From positions 1 to 47,016 of the forward strand of contig JANQLP010000201.1 of assembly GCA_028280515.1 (NCBI GenBank): DNA of 47,016 bases, given 5' to 3'. Source of the DNA: Hyphomicrobiales bacterium (GTDB lineage: Bacteria > Pseudomonadota > Alphaproteobacteria > Rhizobiales > Methyloligellaceae). This document shows, one piece after another, positions 1 through 8,917 of this stretch. The position numbers and the translations under genes are program-made. Within the stretch, counting starts at the first letter, position 1; each line of letters begins with the position of its first letter. The notes beneath the pieces are model-generated. The model made no database searches. It saw nothing but the letters and a program-made list of their open reading frames with translations, and was not told the DNA's origin.

Positions 1-97
1 TAATCGGATAAATTTGCTCTATATCTTTAAGTGTTAGAGCATCTTTATGCGTTCGGATTCGCGACGAAACGCGTCAATCTGAACGCATGATGCTCTA
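1..97. repeat. Dispersed palindromic intergenic repeat, copy 1 (cut by window edge)
   Basis: This stretch matches the right-hand two thirds of the element at 30050-30191. The core from about 37 to 96 is an imperfect palindrome, AGAGCATC...ATGCGTTC at the left and GAACGCATGATGCTCT at the right, around a GCGACGAAACGCG centre. Compared with the second copy it lacks four bases in the spacer after ATATCTTT and one T before GCGACG. Palindromic elements of this look are frequent between genes in Hyphomicrobiales; calling it RIME-like is my inference. It lies 33 bases from the stop of the NTF2-like gene. Confidence 0.8.
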
Positions 98-129
98 GGA
101 CCGCCGGGCGGTGTAATTGCGCCCCGGAC

Positions 130-540
130 TTACTCCGATCGCCGTTTGGCCTTGTCGCTCCGGTTTTCCTGACTGGACCGCGCGGGCAGCCGGCTCGCCT
201 GATGGTTGGTCATCCGCCACTCGCCGTCTTCGAGAACGAACACGTTGGTGGCGATCAGTTGTGTGGATGCGAGATCCTCCTGGCAGATCACGAGGGCCGT
301 TCGCCCGGTCATGATGACCGTTGGCGCATGGGCCTTGATCTGCGGCGGGTCGCCGGAGACGAGAATGCGGTACCATGATTCCATCACCGCATCGCGGTCG
401 CCGATACCCGGCCAGTTCGGGTGATAGACCGAGACCTTGCGGTTTCGCGCCCACAGCGCTTCCATGGCCTCGAAATCAGCGTTCCGGAAGGCGTTGTAGA
501 ACGCCTCGTTTGCGGCCAGGACTCGCTGCTTCTCCGACAT
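130..540 (-). CDS. SnoaL/NTF2-fold protein
   Basis: Predicted 136-residue cytosolic protein of the nuclear-transport-factor-2/SnoaL fold, a cone-shaped alpha+beta fold used both by small enzymes and by ligand-binding proteins. The pattern is an N-terminal helix (NEAFYNAFRNADFEAMEALW), a loop with HPNW, then strands including VFVLEDGEWRMTNHQ, the usual closing strand of calcium/calmodulin-kinase-II-like SnoaL_3 members. The reading frame is open 30 codons further upstream, but MSEKQRVL fits the family start best. There is no signal peptide or membrane segment. It is monocistronic and transcribed toward the repeat at the window edge. No substrate can be assigned. Confidence 0.8.
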   Translation of the reverse strand: MSEKQRVLAANEAFYNAFRNADFEAMEALWARNRKVSVYHPNWPGIGDRDAVMESWYRILVSGDPPQIKAHAPTVIMTGRTALVICQEDLASTQLIATNVFVLEDGEWRMTNHQASRLPARSSQENRSDKAKRRSE

Positions 541-827
541 GACTCTATTGGTAGTTGGGCTTGTTGCGCACGGCAAGCCCGGCAGGAGGCGCGATCGGCA
601 ATTTCTTTCAAAAAAGCCAATTTGACGCACCGCGTGGCTTTATCGCAACAAGAGCTATTTTAGGAAATCATTTTTACAATCTGGAGTTTTAAGAAATAGA
701 TTTTTTTGAATGGCTGCCATGCGCCCTTCAAACATTGATTTTTTTGCGCAGACCGCCTATTTGCGGGCCGAGTTTCAGTGACGGGCGCCCAATCAGGCGA
801 TGCCGTTTTCGGGAAAGGCAGACGCAG

Positions 828-1799
828 ATGAGTCGGATCTTTGTCATCCATGAAAATGAGGAGTGGCTGCCGCCACTGGCGGAGGCGTTGGACCATTACG
901 GACTTGAGTGGAGCGAGCTCTATATGAGCGGTCGCCCGGTCGATCTGTCGGAAGTGCTTGAAGACGGCGTTTACTACAACCGCATGAGCGCCTCGTCCTG
1001 GACGCGCGAGCATGGTGCCGCGCCTCAGCTCACACTGGCGCTTCTGGAGAACCTGCAGACCCATGGCCGCAGGGTCGTGAACAAGGCGCGCGCGCTTGAT
1101 CTTGAGGTTTCGAAGGCACGGCAGGCCGCCGTTCTTGAGCGTGCCGGCATTCGCACGCCGCGCTCGGTGCTGGCGGCGGGGGCCGAGGATATTGCGCGGG
1201 CGGCGCGCACATTCGATGGCCCGGTCATCCTCAAGCCGGACTGCGGCGGCAAGGGCGCCGGCGTGGAGCTGTTCGAGACGGGCGCCGCGCTCGCGGAACG
1301 GGCCGAGGCCGGCGGGCTCGATGTGTCTCCCGACGCGACCATGCTGGTGCAGGCCTATATCAAGCCGGCTGAGCCCTTCATCATCCGTAACGAGTTTGTC
1401 GGCGGACGCCATCTCTACTCTGTCAAGGTCGACACCAGCGGCGGGTTCGAGCTGTGCCCGGCCGACGTGTGCGAGATCGGCGACGCGGCGTGTCCGGTGG
1501 GCGAGGGTGCGGATGAGCCGAACAAGTTCCAGGTGCAGACGGATTTCAGCCATCCGGATATCGGGAAGTTTGAGGCGATGCTCGCCGGGCAGGACATCGA
1601 GATCGCGGGCGTGGAGTTTCTGTTCGATGACGAGGGCCATGCCTGGACCTACGACATCAACATCAACACCAACTATAACGGTCAGGCCGAAGCGGCGGCC
1701 GGGGTCGCCGGGACCGAGCGTGCCGGGATGATGGCGGTCGCGAGGTTCCTGGGCGAGCAGTCAGGCCAGATCGGCGCCTTTCGTCAGGCAGCCGAGTAG
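828..1799 (+). CDS. Stand-alone ATP-grasp ligase (RimK-like)
   Basis: A 323-residue protein with an ATP-grasp fold. A Rossmann-like N-terminal part (FVIHENEEWLPPLAEALD) is followed by the nucleotide-binding segment VILKPDCGGKGAGV with its invariant lysine and Gly-rich loop, and near the C-terminus by the metal-binding stretch YDININTNYN. Such enzymes couple a carboxylate to an amine or thiol through an acyl-phosphate; the closest general group is RimK/GshB-like. The ATG at 828 is preceded by GGGAAAGG about nine bases upstream, which decides it over the longer frame from 735. The upstream 287 bases are AT-rich with two runs of seven T. It ends two bases from the convergent Mo-hydroxylase gene. 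There is no partner peptide or biosynthetic gene beside it, so the substrate is unknown. Confidence 0.8.
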   Translation: MSRIFVIHENEEWLPPLAEALDHYGLEWSELYMSGRPVDLSEVLEDGVYYNRMSASSWTREHGAAPQLTLALLENLQTHGRRVVNKARALDLEVSKARQAAVLERAGIRTPRSVLAAGAEDIARAARTFDGPVILKPDCGGKGAGVELFETGAALAERAEAGGLDVSPDATMLVQAYIKPAEPFIIRNEFVGGRHLYSVKVDTSGGFELCPADVCEIGDAACPVGEGADEPNKFQVQTDFSHPDIGKFEAMLAGQDIEIAGVEFLFDDEGHAWTYDININTNYNGQAEAAAGVAGTERAGMMAVARFLGEQSGQIGAFRQAAE

Positions 1800-1801
1800 G
1801 C

Positions 1802-4135
1802 TCACCGTTTCGCGTCCACAATCGCGCGCCAGACCTTTTCCGGGGTCAGCGGCATGTCGATGTGCGTCACGCCGTCTTCCCTGAGGGCTTCGAGCACGGC
1901 ATTGACGATCGCCGGCGGTGCTCCGCAACAGCCCGCTTCGCCCGCGCCCTTGACGCCGAGCGGGTTCTTGGCCGTCGGTGCGTCTTCGTAATAGCCGAGT
2001 TCCATCCGCGGCATGGAGTCCGCACGTGGCAGCGCGTAGTCCATGAGCGATCCGGTCACGAGCTGGCCGTCTTCGTCGTCATAGACGATCTGTTCCATGA
2101 GCGCCTGGCCGAGCCCCTGTGCCACACCGCCCATGACCTGGCCGTCGGCGAGCATGGGATTGATGATCGGGCCGAAGTCGTCGATCACCCAGTAATGTTC
2201 GACACGCACGGCGCCGGTTTCCGGATCCACTTCGACCTCCGCCGCGTGGCACCCGTTCGGGCACGAGATGACCTCGCGCTCGAAGGTTGAGTCCGTGTCG
2301 AGGCTTCCCGGTTCCATGCCGTCGGGAAGCCGTCCCTTCTCGAAGGAGGCGGCGATCACGTCATCCATGGATACGGTTTGCTTCGTCTTCACGTCCGTGA
2401 ATGTGCCGTCTGCGAACTCCATGTCGTCGGTATTGGAGTTGAGCAGGTGCGCGGCGAGCACCTTGGCCTTGTCGACAACCGCGTTCGCCGCCTTGAGAAC
2501 GGCATTGCCGCCGACCTCCAGGTTCCGCGAGCCGCCATGGCCTCCGCCGATCGGCGTTGCCTTGGTGTCAGCCTGAACGAACTGTACCTTATTGAAATCG
2601 ATGCCGAGCGTGTGGGCGAGAATCTGCGGCTTGGAGGTTTCGTGCCCCATGCCAGTGGATTGCGAGCCGACACGCAGGGTCACCGTACCGTCCTTTTCAA
2701 AGGCAATCCCGGCAAATTCCTTCGGCGCGCCGCCGGTGCATTCCAGATAAGGCGCAATCGAGAACCCGCGGCGCAAGCCTTTCTCGCGGCTTTCCGAGAC
2801 ACGTTCTTCGAAGCCGGCGCGGTCGGTCATCTTGAGCGTACGTTCGAAGACTTCCGGAAAGTCACCGCTGTCCACGTCGAGACCCATCGGCGTCTTTCGC
2901 GGCAGCGAGTCCGCCGGCATGAGGTTCTTGCGCCGCAATTCGACCTGGTCGAATCCGAGGGTTTCGGCGGCATGCTGAACGATGCGCTCGATCTGGTAGG
3001 AGGCCTCCGGGCGCCCCGCGCCGCGATAGGGGTCGGTCGGCATGGTGTTGGTGAATGTGGCGACGGCGGAATAGTACATGGCCGGAATAAGATACGCGCC
3101 GCCCTGCGTGCGGGCCGACCCGCCCGTCGGCGTGAACGGGCCGACCGTCCAGCAATAGGCGCCGATATCGCCGATCGTCCGGGTGCGCAGGCCGAGGAAC
3201 TTTCCTTCCTTGTCGAGGGCAAGCTCGACCTTGGAAAACTGGGCGCGGCCGTGGGTGTCAGACTGGAAACCCTCGTTCCGGTCATTGATCCATTTGACGG
3301 GACGGCCGAACTGTTTTGCCGCATACAGCAGGATCGGCGGCTCGGGATAGCCGCTGTTCTTGGCCCCGAACCCGCCACCCACATCAGGCGCGACGTGATG
3401 GATCGCGTCGGCGGGAACCTTCAGAACGTCGGCAAACGTCGCCCGGTTGGCGTGCACATTCTGGGTGGCGTTCTGAAGCTTGTAGCTGTCGCTCGCCGCG
3501 TCATATTCCGCGACCGCGCCGCGCGGTTCGATCGGAACCGCCGTAACCCTGTTGTTGACCAGGTCGAGCGACACGACGTGATCGGCCTCCGCGAAGGCCT
3601 TGTCCGTGGCCTCCTTGTCACCGAGTTCGAAATCGAGACAGAAGTTGCCCTCGATATCGTCCCAGATGCGCGGTGCGCCGTCTTCCAGCGCCCTGCGTGC
3701 GTCCGTCACAGAAGGGAGCTCCTCGTAATCGACCTCGATCAGCTCCGCCGCGTCCTGGGCCTGATTGAGCGTCTCGGCCACCACCACGGCCACCGGCTCG
3801 CCGACATAGCGCGCCCGGTCGATGGCAAAGCAGTGACGCTCCGGCTGATTGAGGGGGGAGCCGTCGATTTTCTTCGCGACGCCGGATTTCGTCGGGATCG
3901 GCGTGAATCCTTCCGCCATCCAATCCTTGCCCGTGATGATGCCGAGGACACCCGGCATGGCTTCCGCCTCGCTCGTGTCGATGCTCAGGATTTTCGCGTG
4001 TGCAAAGGGTGAGCGCAGGACGAATGCGTGCGTCAGTTTCTCTGGTGCAACGTCGTCGATATAGGTGCCCGTCCCGGTGATAAAGCGGACATCCTCCTTG
4101 CGGCGAACCGGTTGTCCAATTCCGTACTTTTCCAT
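1802..4135 (-). CDS. Molybdenum hydroxylase large subunit (CoxL/xanthine dehydrogenase family, form II-like)
   Basis: A 777-residue molybdopterin-cytosine-dinucleotide-binding subunit of the xanthine oxidase family. Visible signatures are an N-terminal [19 protein letters not shown], the GGGFGAK cofactor loop, the active-site loop PYRGAGRPE near residue 370, and a C-terminal KGAGEAG carrying the expected catalytic glutamate. True (form I) CO dehydrogenases carry AYRCSFR with the Cu-binding cysteine; here that position is glycine-alanine, as in form II proteins. The oxidised substrate therefore cannot be read from sequence and CO is not supported. The start at MEKYGIG is chosen over a 28-codon upstream extension that overlaps the FAD-subunit gene. 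It is the last gene of a S-M-L operon (13 bases after the M gene). Annotations of such genes as coxL overstate the case. Confidence 0.92.
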   Translation of the reverse strand: MEKYGIGQPVRRKEDVRFITGTGTYIDDVAPEKLTHAFVLRSPFAHAKILSIDTSEAEAMPGVLGIITGKDWMAEGFTPIPTKSGVAKKIDGSPLNQPERHCFAIDRARYVGEPVAVVVAETLNQAQDAAELIEVDYEELPSVTDARRALEDGAPRIWDDIEGNFCLDFELGDKEATDKAFAEADHVVSLDLVNNRVTAVPIEPRGAVAEYDAASDSYKLQNATQNVHANRATFADVLKVPADAIHHVAPDVGGGFGAKNSGYPEPPILLYAAKQFGRPVKWINDRNEGFQSDTHGRAQFSKVELALDKEGKFLGLRTRTIGDIGAYCWTVGPFTPTGGSARTQGGAYLIPAMYYSAVATFTNTMPTDPYRGAGRPEASYQIERIVQHAAETLGFDQVELRRKNLMPADSLPRKTPMGLDVDSGDFPEVFERTLKMTDRAGFEERVSESREKGLRRGFSIAPYLECTGGAPKEFAGIAFEKDGTVTLRVGSQSTGMGHETSKPQILAHTLGIDFNKVQFVQADTKATPIGGGHGGSRNLEVGGNAVLKAANAVVDKAKVLAAHLLNSNTDDMEFADGTFTDVKTKQTVSMDDVIAASFEKGRLPDGMEPGSLDTDSTFEREVISCPNGCHAAEVEVDPETGAVRVEHYWVIDDFGPIINPMLADGQVMGGVAQGLGQALMEQIVYDDEDGQLVTGSLMDYALPRADSMPRMELGYYEDAPTAKNPLGVKGAGEAGCCGAPPAIVNAVLEALREDGVTHIDMPLTPEKVWRAIVDAKR

Positions 4136-4148
4136 GGCTTTGATCCAG

Positions 4149-4943
4149 TTATTGCGCCTGGGCGACCGCGCGCCGGGCGAGCGTCGAAACGAGGCTCGCG
4201 CGGTAGTCCGCCGACGCATGCAGGTCGCTGTTGAGCCCGTCGTCGGGAACCGAGATGCCTTTGAGCACGGCGGCCGAGAAATCCTTGTCGAGGGCCTGTT
4301 CCATCTCTTTGACGCGGAACACGCAGGGTCCCGCGCCCGTCACCGCGACCCGGACGCCGTCAGCGGTCTTCGCCACGAACACGCCGACCAGCGCAAAGCG
4401 CGAGGCGGGTTGCGGAAACTTGACGTAAGCGGCCTTTTCCGGGACCGGGATCGAAACCCTGACAATGACCTCGCCTTCGTCGAGCGCGGTTTCGAACATG
4501 CCGGTGAAGAAATCGTCCGTAGGGATTGCCCGGGTGACGGTGTGGATGGTCGCACCGAGGCCCAACAGGGCTGCCGGGTAATCCGCCGCCGGATCGTTGT
4601 TGGCGATGGAGCCGCCGATGGTGCCGCGGTTGCGGACCGCCGGATCGCCGATCTCGTCTGCCAGGTGCGCCAGCGCCGGAATGGCCTTCTTGACGTCCTG
4701 CGACGCCGCCACCTCCGCATGTGTCGTCATGGCGCCGATGGTGAGCAGATCGCCGTCGAGCGAGATGCCCTCCAGATCGCTTATGCGCCCCAGATCGATG
4801 ATGTCTGACGGCATGGCCAGACGCTGTTTCATGACGGGGACGATGGTCTGTCCGCCGGCGATGAACTGACCGTCGTCGGCGTGGGCGAAGATTTGCGCCG
4901 CCTCGTCGAGCGTTTCAGGTTGGTGAAAGGTGAATTCGTACAT
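4149..4943 (-). CDS. Molybdenum hydroxylase FAD-binding subunit (CoxM-like)
   Basis: A 264-residue subunit of the FAD-binding domain-5 family that passes electrons from the iron-sulfur subunit to FAD and then to the external acceptor. It begins MYEFTFHQPETLDEA, carries the first FAD loop as AGGQTIVPVMKQRL (AGGHS/T in many relatives) near residue 30, and the second as RGTIGGSIANNDPAADYPA near residue 105. The C-terminal CO-dehydrogenase flavoprotein domain covers about residues 165-260 and is normal in length. The gene lies 11 bases after the [2Fe-2S] subunit and 13 bases before the large subunit, so all three are probably cotranscribed and assembled as a heterotrimer or dimer of heterotrimers in the cytoplasm. 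Confidence 0.93.
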   Translation of the reverse strand: MYEFTFHQPETLDEAAQIFAHADDGQFIAGGQTIVPVMKQRLAMPSDIIDLGRISDLEGISLDGDLLTIGAMTTHAEVAASQDVKKAIPALAHLADEIGDPAVRNRGTIGGSIANNDPAADYPAALLGLGATIHTVTRAIPTDDFFTGMFETALDEGEVIVRVSIPVPEKAAYVKFPQPASRFALVGVFVAKTADGVRVAVTGAGPCVFRVKEMEQALDKDFSAAVLKGISVPDDGLNSDLHASADYRASLVSTLARRAVAQAQ

Positions 4944-4954
4944 CGGACCTGCCT

Positions 4955-5422
4955 TCAGCCGCGCATCGCCTTGGCGCCGTCAAGGACGGCGTGGACGATG
5001 TTCTGGTAGCCGGTACAGCGGCACAGATTGCCTTCGAGCCCCTTCCGCACGGCGGCCTCGTCGAGGTCGGGATTGTGTTCCGCGAGCGCGACGGCGGACA
5101 TGATCATGCCCGGCGTGCAGAAACCGCATTGCAGACCGTGATTCTCGCGAAAAGCCTCCTGCATGGGGTGGAGCTTCCCGTCCCTGGCCAACCCCTCGAT
5201 TGTGGTCACGTCCGTGCCGGCGGCCTGGACAGCCAGCATTGTGCAGCTTTTCACCGGTTTTCCGTCGACATGAACGACGCAGGCGCCGCACTGGCTCGTA
5301 TCGCAGCCGACGTGTGTGCCGGTGAGGCTGAGCTGGTCGCGCAGCACGCGTGAGAGCAGCGATCGCGCTTCGACATCCACGGTGACTGGATTACCGTTCA
5401 CGGTCAGGGATATAACAGACAT
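4955..5422 (-). CDS. Molybdenum hydroxylase [2Fe-2S] subunit (CoxS-like)
   Basis: A 155-residue small subunit with two [2Fe-2S] clusters. The plant-ferredoxin-like N-terminal domain has [10 protein letters not shown] and a following cysteine in KSCTML; the C-terminal helical domain has CGFCTPGM and CRCTGYQN. All eight cysteines expected of the family are present. I start at [10 protein letters not shown] (5422), with a GGAG about twelve bases upstream; the frame is open 20 codons further, but those residues have no family counterpart. It is first in the S-M-L operon and reads away from coxG; the 149-base gap between them (5423-5571) must hold the promoters for both directions, though no clear operator was recognised. 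Confidence 0.94.
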   Translation of the reverse strand: MSVISLTVNGNPVTVDVEARSLLSRVLRDQLSLTGTHVGCDTSQCGACVVHVDGKPVKSCTMLAVQAAGTDVTTIEGLARDGKLHPMQEAFRENHGLQCGFCTPGMIMSAVALAEHNPDLDEAAVRKGLEGNLCRCTGYQNIVHAVLDGAKAMRG

Positions 5423-5571
5423 AACTGCGGCGAGCTCCGATGCGGGGGTGGCAGGCAGGAAAGCGCACCGAAAATACATCACGAAAACCCGTTTGAGAAT
5501 ATCATCGCGAGATTTGCTGTTATGCGCTTGACCATCTGGCCGCAGCTCGACACGCGTGACAAGGACAAAAG

Positions 5572-6048
5572 ATGAAGCTGACGGAAGAAATTCGAATTGC
5601 GGCGCCGCGCGAGGCGGTCTTTGCGGCCCTGAACGACGCGGACGTCCTGCGCCGGGCCATTCCCGGCTGCGAGGAACTGGAGAAGGTGTCGGATACCGAA
5701 CTCAGCGCCGTCGTCCGCGCGAAGGTCGGGCCGGTTCGGGCGCGCTTTCGCGGAGACGTGACGCTCTCCGATCTCAATCCGCCGGAGAGCTATACGCTCA
5801 AGGGCCAGGGCAAGGGCGGAGCGGCCGGGTTCGCCCGCGGCGAGGCCTCTGTCCGGTTGACCGAGGACGGCGACGGCACGTTGCTTCACTATGATGTCAA
5901 CGCATCCGTCGGCGGCAAGCTTGCGCAACTCGGCAGCCGTCTCGTAAACAATTCCGCGCGCGCGCTGGCGGGGGAGTTCTTCGAGAACTTCCGCAAGATC
6001 GTCTCGGGCGAGGGCGAAGATGCAGACGCGGACAAAGAGGTATCATGA
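5572..6048 (+). CDS. coxG: CoxG family SRPBCC protein
   Basis: A 158-residue START/Bet v1-like (SRPBCC) protein of the CO-dehydrogenase subunit G family. The fold begins [20 protein letters not shown], followed by PGCEELE and a long central helix region [17 protein letters not shown] that closes the cavity. CoxG proteins accompany Mo hydroxylases; they have been linked to membrane recruitment of the enzyme and to binding of the quinone acceptor, but are not catalytic. AAGGACA six bases before the ATG is a good ribosome site. It opens the plus-strand half of the locus and its stop overlaps the next start (ATGA), implying translational coupling to the maturation genes. Confidence 0.9.
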   Translation: MKLTEEIRIAAPREAVFAALNDADVLRRAIPGCEELEKVSDTELSAVVRAKVGPVRARFRGDVTLSDLNPPESYTLKGQGKGGAAGFARGEASVRLTEDGDGTLLHYDVNASVGGKLAQLGSRLVNNSARALAGEFFENFRKIVSGEGEDADADKEVS

Positions 6049-6356
6049 GTAAGACACTGGAGACTGCCAAGAGCTGGGTTGACGAGGGCCGCGATGTCGC
6101 GCTGGCCACCGTGGTCGAAACGTGGGGTTCCGCGCCCGTGCCGGTCGGCGGCCATCTGGTCATCGATGCGGGCGGCGATTTTGAGGGATCGGTCTCCGGC
6201 GGCTGTGTCGAGGCGGAAGTGATTGCCCGCGCCGAGGATGTCATCGCCTCCGGCAAATCGGAGCTTCTGGAGTTCGGCGTCGCCAATGAAACCGCGTGGG
6301 GCGTCGGCCTCGCCTGCGGTGGCCGGATCCGCGTCTTCGTCGAGAAGCTCGGATAG
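6045..6356 (+). CDS. XdhC/CoxI family maturation factor, N-terminal half encoded separately
   Basis: A 103-residue protein equal to the CoxI-type N-terminal domain of XdhC. It shows the family blocks TWGSAPVPVGGHLVI and GSVSGGCVEAEVI; the cysteine of SGGCVE is conserved in XdhC proteins. XdhC binds the Mo cofactor, helps replace an oxo by a sulfido ligand, and inserts the cofactor into xanthine-oxidase-family enzymes. Here the domain stands alone and the Rossmann half is the next gene, six bases downstream. The stop is clean and the downstream gene has its own ribosome site, so this looks like a genuine two-gene arrangement rather than a frameshift. It starts inside the coxG stop codon. Confidence 0.9.
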   Translation: MSKTLETAKSWVDEGRDVALATVVETWGSAPVPVGGHLVIDAGGDFEGSVSGGCVEAEVIARAEDVIASGKSELLEFGVANETAWGVGLACGGRIRVFVEKLG

Positions 6357-6362
6357 GACCCC

Positions 6363-7052
6363 ATGCAGACACAAACTCTGACGTCTGTGCTTGACGCACA
6401 GCGCGACCGGCAGGCCCTCGTCCTGATCACACCGCTGGAGGGCGGGAGCGAGGAGATCGTTCGCGAAGACGCGTTCGACCGGGGCCACGACCATGCCGGC
6501 ACGATTGCCGAGTGCTTCCGCACCGGACGCAGCACGATTGTCGAGGCCGGCGATGGCGAGTTGTTCTTTCAGGCCTTCCTGCCTGCGCCCCGCATCATGA
6601 TCATAGGCGCGACCCACATCGGACAGGTTTTGGTCCGGCTGGCCCGCGAGGTCGGGATCGAGCCGCTCGTGATCGATCCACGAACGGCATTCGCCACCGA
6701 GGAGCGGTTTCGCGACGTGGACATCATCACCGAATGGCCGGGCGAGGCGTTGCAGGAGCTTGGCCTCGACCGCCGCTGCGGTGTGGTGTGCCTTGCCCAT
6801 GTTCCGGATATCGACGACGAGGCGCTTGGCGCCGCCCTTGAGAGCGACTGTTTCTATATCGGCGCGCTCGGCAGCAGCCGGTCCCACGCCAAGCGGCTCG
6901 AGCGCCTGAAGGAGAAGGGTTGCGCCGAGGCCGGGTTCGGGCGCATACACGGGCCCGTTGGCCTTGATATCGGCTCTGTCAGCCCCGCCGAGATCGCTCT
7001 GTCGATCATTGCTGAAATCGTCAAGGACCTGCGGTCGGCCCCCGCAGAGTGA
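6363..7052 (+). CDS. XdhC family protein, Rossmann-domain half
   Basis: A 229-residue protein matching the C-terminal XdhC Rossmann domain. A nucleotide-binding segment IMIIGATHIGQVLVRLA lies near residue 78, DPRTAFA follows the second strand, YIGALGSSRSHAKRL is a typical XdhC block, and GPVGLDIGSVSPAEIALSI near residue 196 is the family's C-terminal signature. The first 70 residues are a poorly conserved extension. TAGGACCCC precedes the ATG. With the 103-residue protein upstream it makes up a complete XdhC. It ends three bases before the mocA-like gene, so Mo-cofactor insertion and nucleotide attachment are encoded together. Confidence 0.9.
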   Translation: MQTQTLTSVLDAQRDRQALVLITPLEGGSEEIVREDAFDRGHDHAGTIAECFRTGRSTIVEAGDGELFFQAFLPAPRIMIIGATHIGQVLVRLAREVGIEPLVIDPRTAFATEERFRDVDIITEWPGEALQELGLDRRCGVVCLAHVPDIDDEALGAALESDCFYIGALGSSRSHAKRLERLKEKGCAEAGFGRIHGPVGLDIGSVSPAEIALSIIAEIVKDLRSAPAE

Positions 7053-7055
7053 TGC

Positions 7056-7682
7056 ATGGCGGAAACCGAAAAGCGCGAATCATCGGTTTGGGGCATTCTG
7101 CTTGCGGCGGGTACGTCGTCGCGTTTCGGTGAGGCGAACAAGCTCCTGGCTGAGATCGATGACGTTGCGCTCGTTCGCCGCGTGGCCGAAAGCATGGCGG
7201 CCAGCCGGTTGGCGAACATTGTCGCGGTCAGGGGATTTCAGGGTGCCCGCGTGGCGACGGCGCTCACCGGCCTCGATCTGGAGATCGCCGACAATCCGGA
7301 GTTCGAGACGGGTATGGCGTCCTCCATCGCCCGCGGCATCGCCCGAGTGGGCTCAGAGGCGCCGGGCGCAATGATCGTGCTCGGCGATATGCCCGGCGTC
7401 GGCGCGCAGCTGATCGACCGCCTGCTCGACGCCTTCGAGCACGCGCAGGGGGAGAGGATCACGTTCCCCGTCGACGCGTCGGGCCGGCAGGGTAATCCGG
7501 TCATCTGGCCGCGTGCGTTCTTTGCCGATCTGCAGGCGCTTTCGGGAGACAGGGGCGCAAAGGCGCTCATCGGCGCCAATCGAGGCGCCACTCTTGGCGT
7601 TTCTGTTGAGGACGAGGCCGCGTTCCGCGATATCGACGAACCGTCCGATCTTTCCAGGTTGAAGAGCGACGGCGACAAATGA
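7056..7682 (+). CDS. mocA: MocA-type molybdenum cofactor nucleotidyltransferase
   Basis: A 208-residue NTP-transferase of the MobA/MocA fold. It has the nucleotide loop LLAAGTSSRFGEANKLL (LAAGxSxRxG...K) at residues 14-30, LGDMPGV near residue 108, a GNPVIWPR segment near 148, and a C-terminal DIDEPSDL. MocA attaches CMP to molybdopterin to give MCD, the cofactor form used by xanthine-oxidase-family hydroxylases such as the one encoded here; the close pairing with that operon makes MCD more likely than MGD. The 34 bases at 7605-7638 recur with one mismatch at 9252-9285 beyond the accessory insert. The gene is complete. Confidence 0.9.
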   Translation: MAETEKRESSVWGILLAAGTSSRFGEANKLLAEIDDVALVRRVAESMAASRLANIVAVRGFQGARVATALTGLDLEIADNPEFETGMASSIARGIARVGSEAPGAMIVLGDMPGVGAQLIDRLLDAFEHAQGERITFPVDASGRQGNPVIWPRAFFADLQALSGDRGAKALIGANRGATLGVSVEDEAAFRDIDEPSDLSRLKSDGDK

Positions 7683-7780
7683 TTGGCATATGAGCGGCGG
7701 CCTAGCCAGAGACGAACCGCGCGCATCATCAGAGGTGAATTGGGGTGTGCATTGGCCACTTGCTCGACGCTAGATGTGGC

Positions 7781-8902
7781 CTACTGCACAGCTTCTTCAG
7801 TGTCAGCCTTCAGCAGATTCACTTCTTCCTGGATTACTCGTCTGCACATCCAGCGAAGTTTGTTGAAGAGAACTCGTTCCTGCGCAGTCAGGCGACTCTT
7901 GCCTCGGTGTACAATTTTCGATCGGACCGTGTAGATGCGATCGAAGTCTTGCAAGAGTTCTGTGCGCTGATTGTGTGTTGCGCCGATCAGATAGGCGCAT
8001 CGGTTCCGCAGAAGTTGTCCCAGCCCCATTTCGCCAGAGACATTTTCGTCACCTAGTAGAATCTCAAGTACCACCATTGTTTGAACGAATGCCAACAGTT
8101 CATCCTTAGTGGCGTAGCTATCAAAGAGCCATTGCGAGGCGAGCAGTATCCTCTCACCGCGCTCTTGGGCTGTAAGCACCTGGGCTATGTCGCTTAACCC
8201 ACCTTTGACCCACACCTGCTGTTGCAGTTCGTTTTCGAGTTTGCCGTTTAGGTTGTGAACTTCTAAGCTGTTGAACGGCACGGCATGGTGGTCGTCCAAT
8301 TCAAATTTGCCATCAATTTCTGCACCTTGCTCGAAATGCCGGTGAACCCAGAAATGCGATTTAAGGGGCACGAGGTTATGTGAGGAGTTTACCTTAAGCA
8401 CCCGTATAGCGATTGCCAGTCCACATATTGCTCTTAGAAGGTTTTTCGCCCTATCCGCAGACATGGTGTTGCCGTACCTTCCGACAAAGCCTTCAACACC
8501 AATTTGGATGTATGCAGCTTCTTCGTTCCACTTCGGCTCAGTTGCTAGAATCGAGGACAACAAGGTGTCGTCTTGGTGTATTCTATTCTGGCGTTTTTCG
8601 TTGGCGCTCGACAGGGGAAATCGCTGGTTCAGTTCTTCCGTCGTCGCGATCAACCTGACATTGTCAGAGAGTTGGATTTCCTGATCCAGATTCCTGAAGA
8701 ACTCACTCACCTTTGCTGGCAATTCAATTGATAGTGTGTATAGCCACGGCAGTGATTCAAGCTGTCCGACGAGGTGTTCTGCCGCTTCCATCGGATCGGT
8801 GTAACCATCGAGTTCGACCAGCTTTATGGCGGGTACATCGCGGTTGTAGTCATCTCGCTCGTAAAGATCAGTGCCCACGATATCGCTGATGAAATCCATC
8901 AC
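7781..8902 (-). CDS. Apea/HEPN-like protein, C-terminal part of an interrupted gene
   Basis: A 373-residue open frame (GTG at 8902, ATG one codon later). I do not recognise the N-terminal two thirds. The last 120 residues look like an Apea-like HEPN domain: helices around LRNRCAYLIG, then YTVRSKIVHRGK, whose R-x4-H core (RSKIVH) is the HEPN ribonuclease motif, then a closing helix. HEPN proteins are often RNases of defence or toxin-antitoxin systems, but Apea-like members are mostly uncharacterised. There is no obvious partner gene. G+C is visibly lower than in neighbours and codon use is looser, suggesting transfer. The frame continues upstream through a single TAA at 8918-8920 into the 61-codon frame listed next, so this may be the larger piece of a broken gene. 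Confidence 0.6.
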   Translation of the reverse strand: MMDFISDIVGTDLYERDDYNRDVPAIKLVELDGYTDPMEAAEHLVGQLESLPWLYTLSIELPAKVSEFFRNLDQEIQLSDNVRLIATTEELNQRFPLSSANEKRQNRIHQDDTLLSSILATEPKWNEEAAYIQIGVEGFVGRYGNTMSADRAKNLLRAICGLAIAIRVLKVNSSHNLVPLKSHFWVHRHFEQGAEIDGKFELDDHHAVPFNSLEVHNLNGKLENELQQQVWVKGGLSDIAQVLTAQERGERILLASQWLFDSYATKDELLAFVQTMVVLEILLGDENVSGEMGLGQLLRNRCAYLIGATHNQRTELLQDFDRIYTVRSKIVHRGKSRLTAQERVLFNKLRWMCRRVIQEEVNLLKADTEEAVQ

Positions 8903-8917
8903 TGGATGGTCCCCGAT

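Noticed and set aside
2378-4012. A 544-codon plus-strand frame opposite the Mo hydroxylase large subunit
   Set aside because: Shadow frame; the minus strand carries all cofactor and active-site motifs.
1802-4135. Carbon monoxide dehydrogenase (form I)
   Set aside because: The active-site loop lacks the AYRCSFR cysteine; only form II-like PYRGAGR is present.
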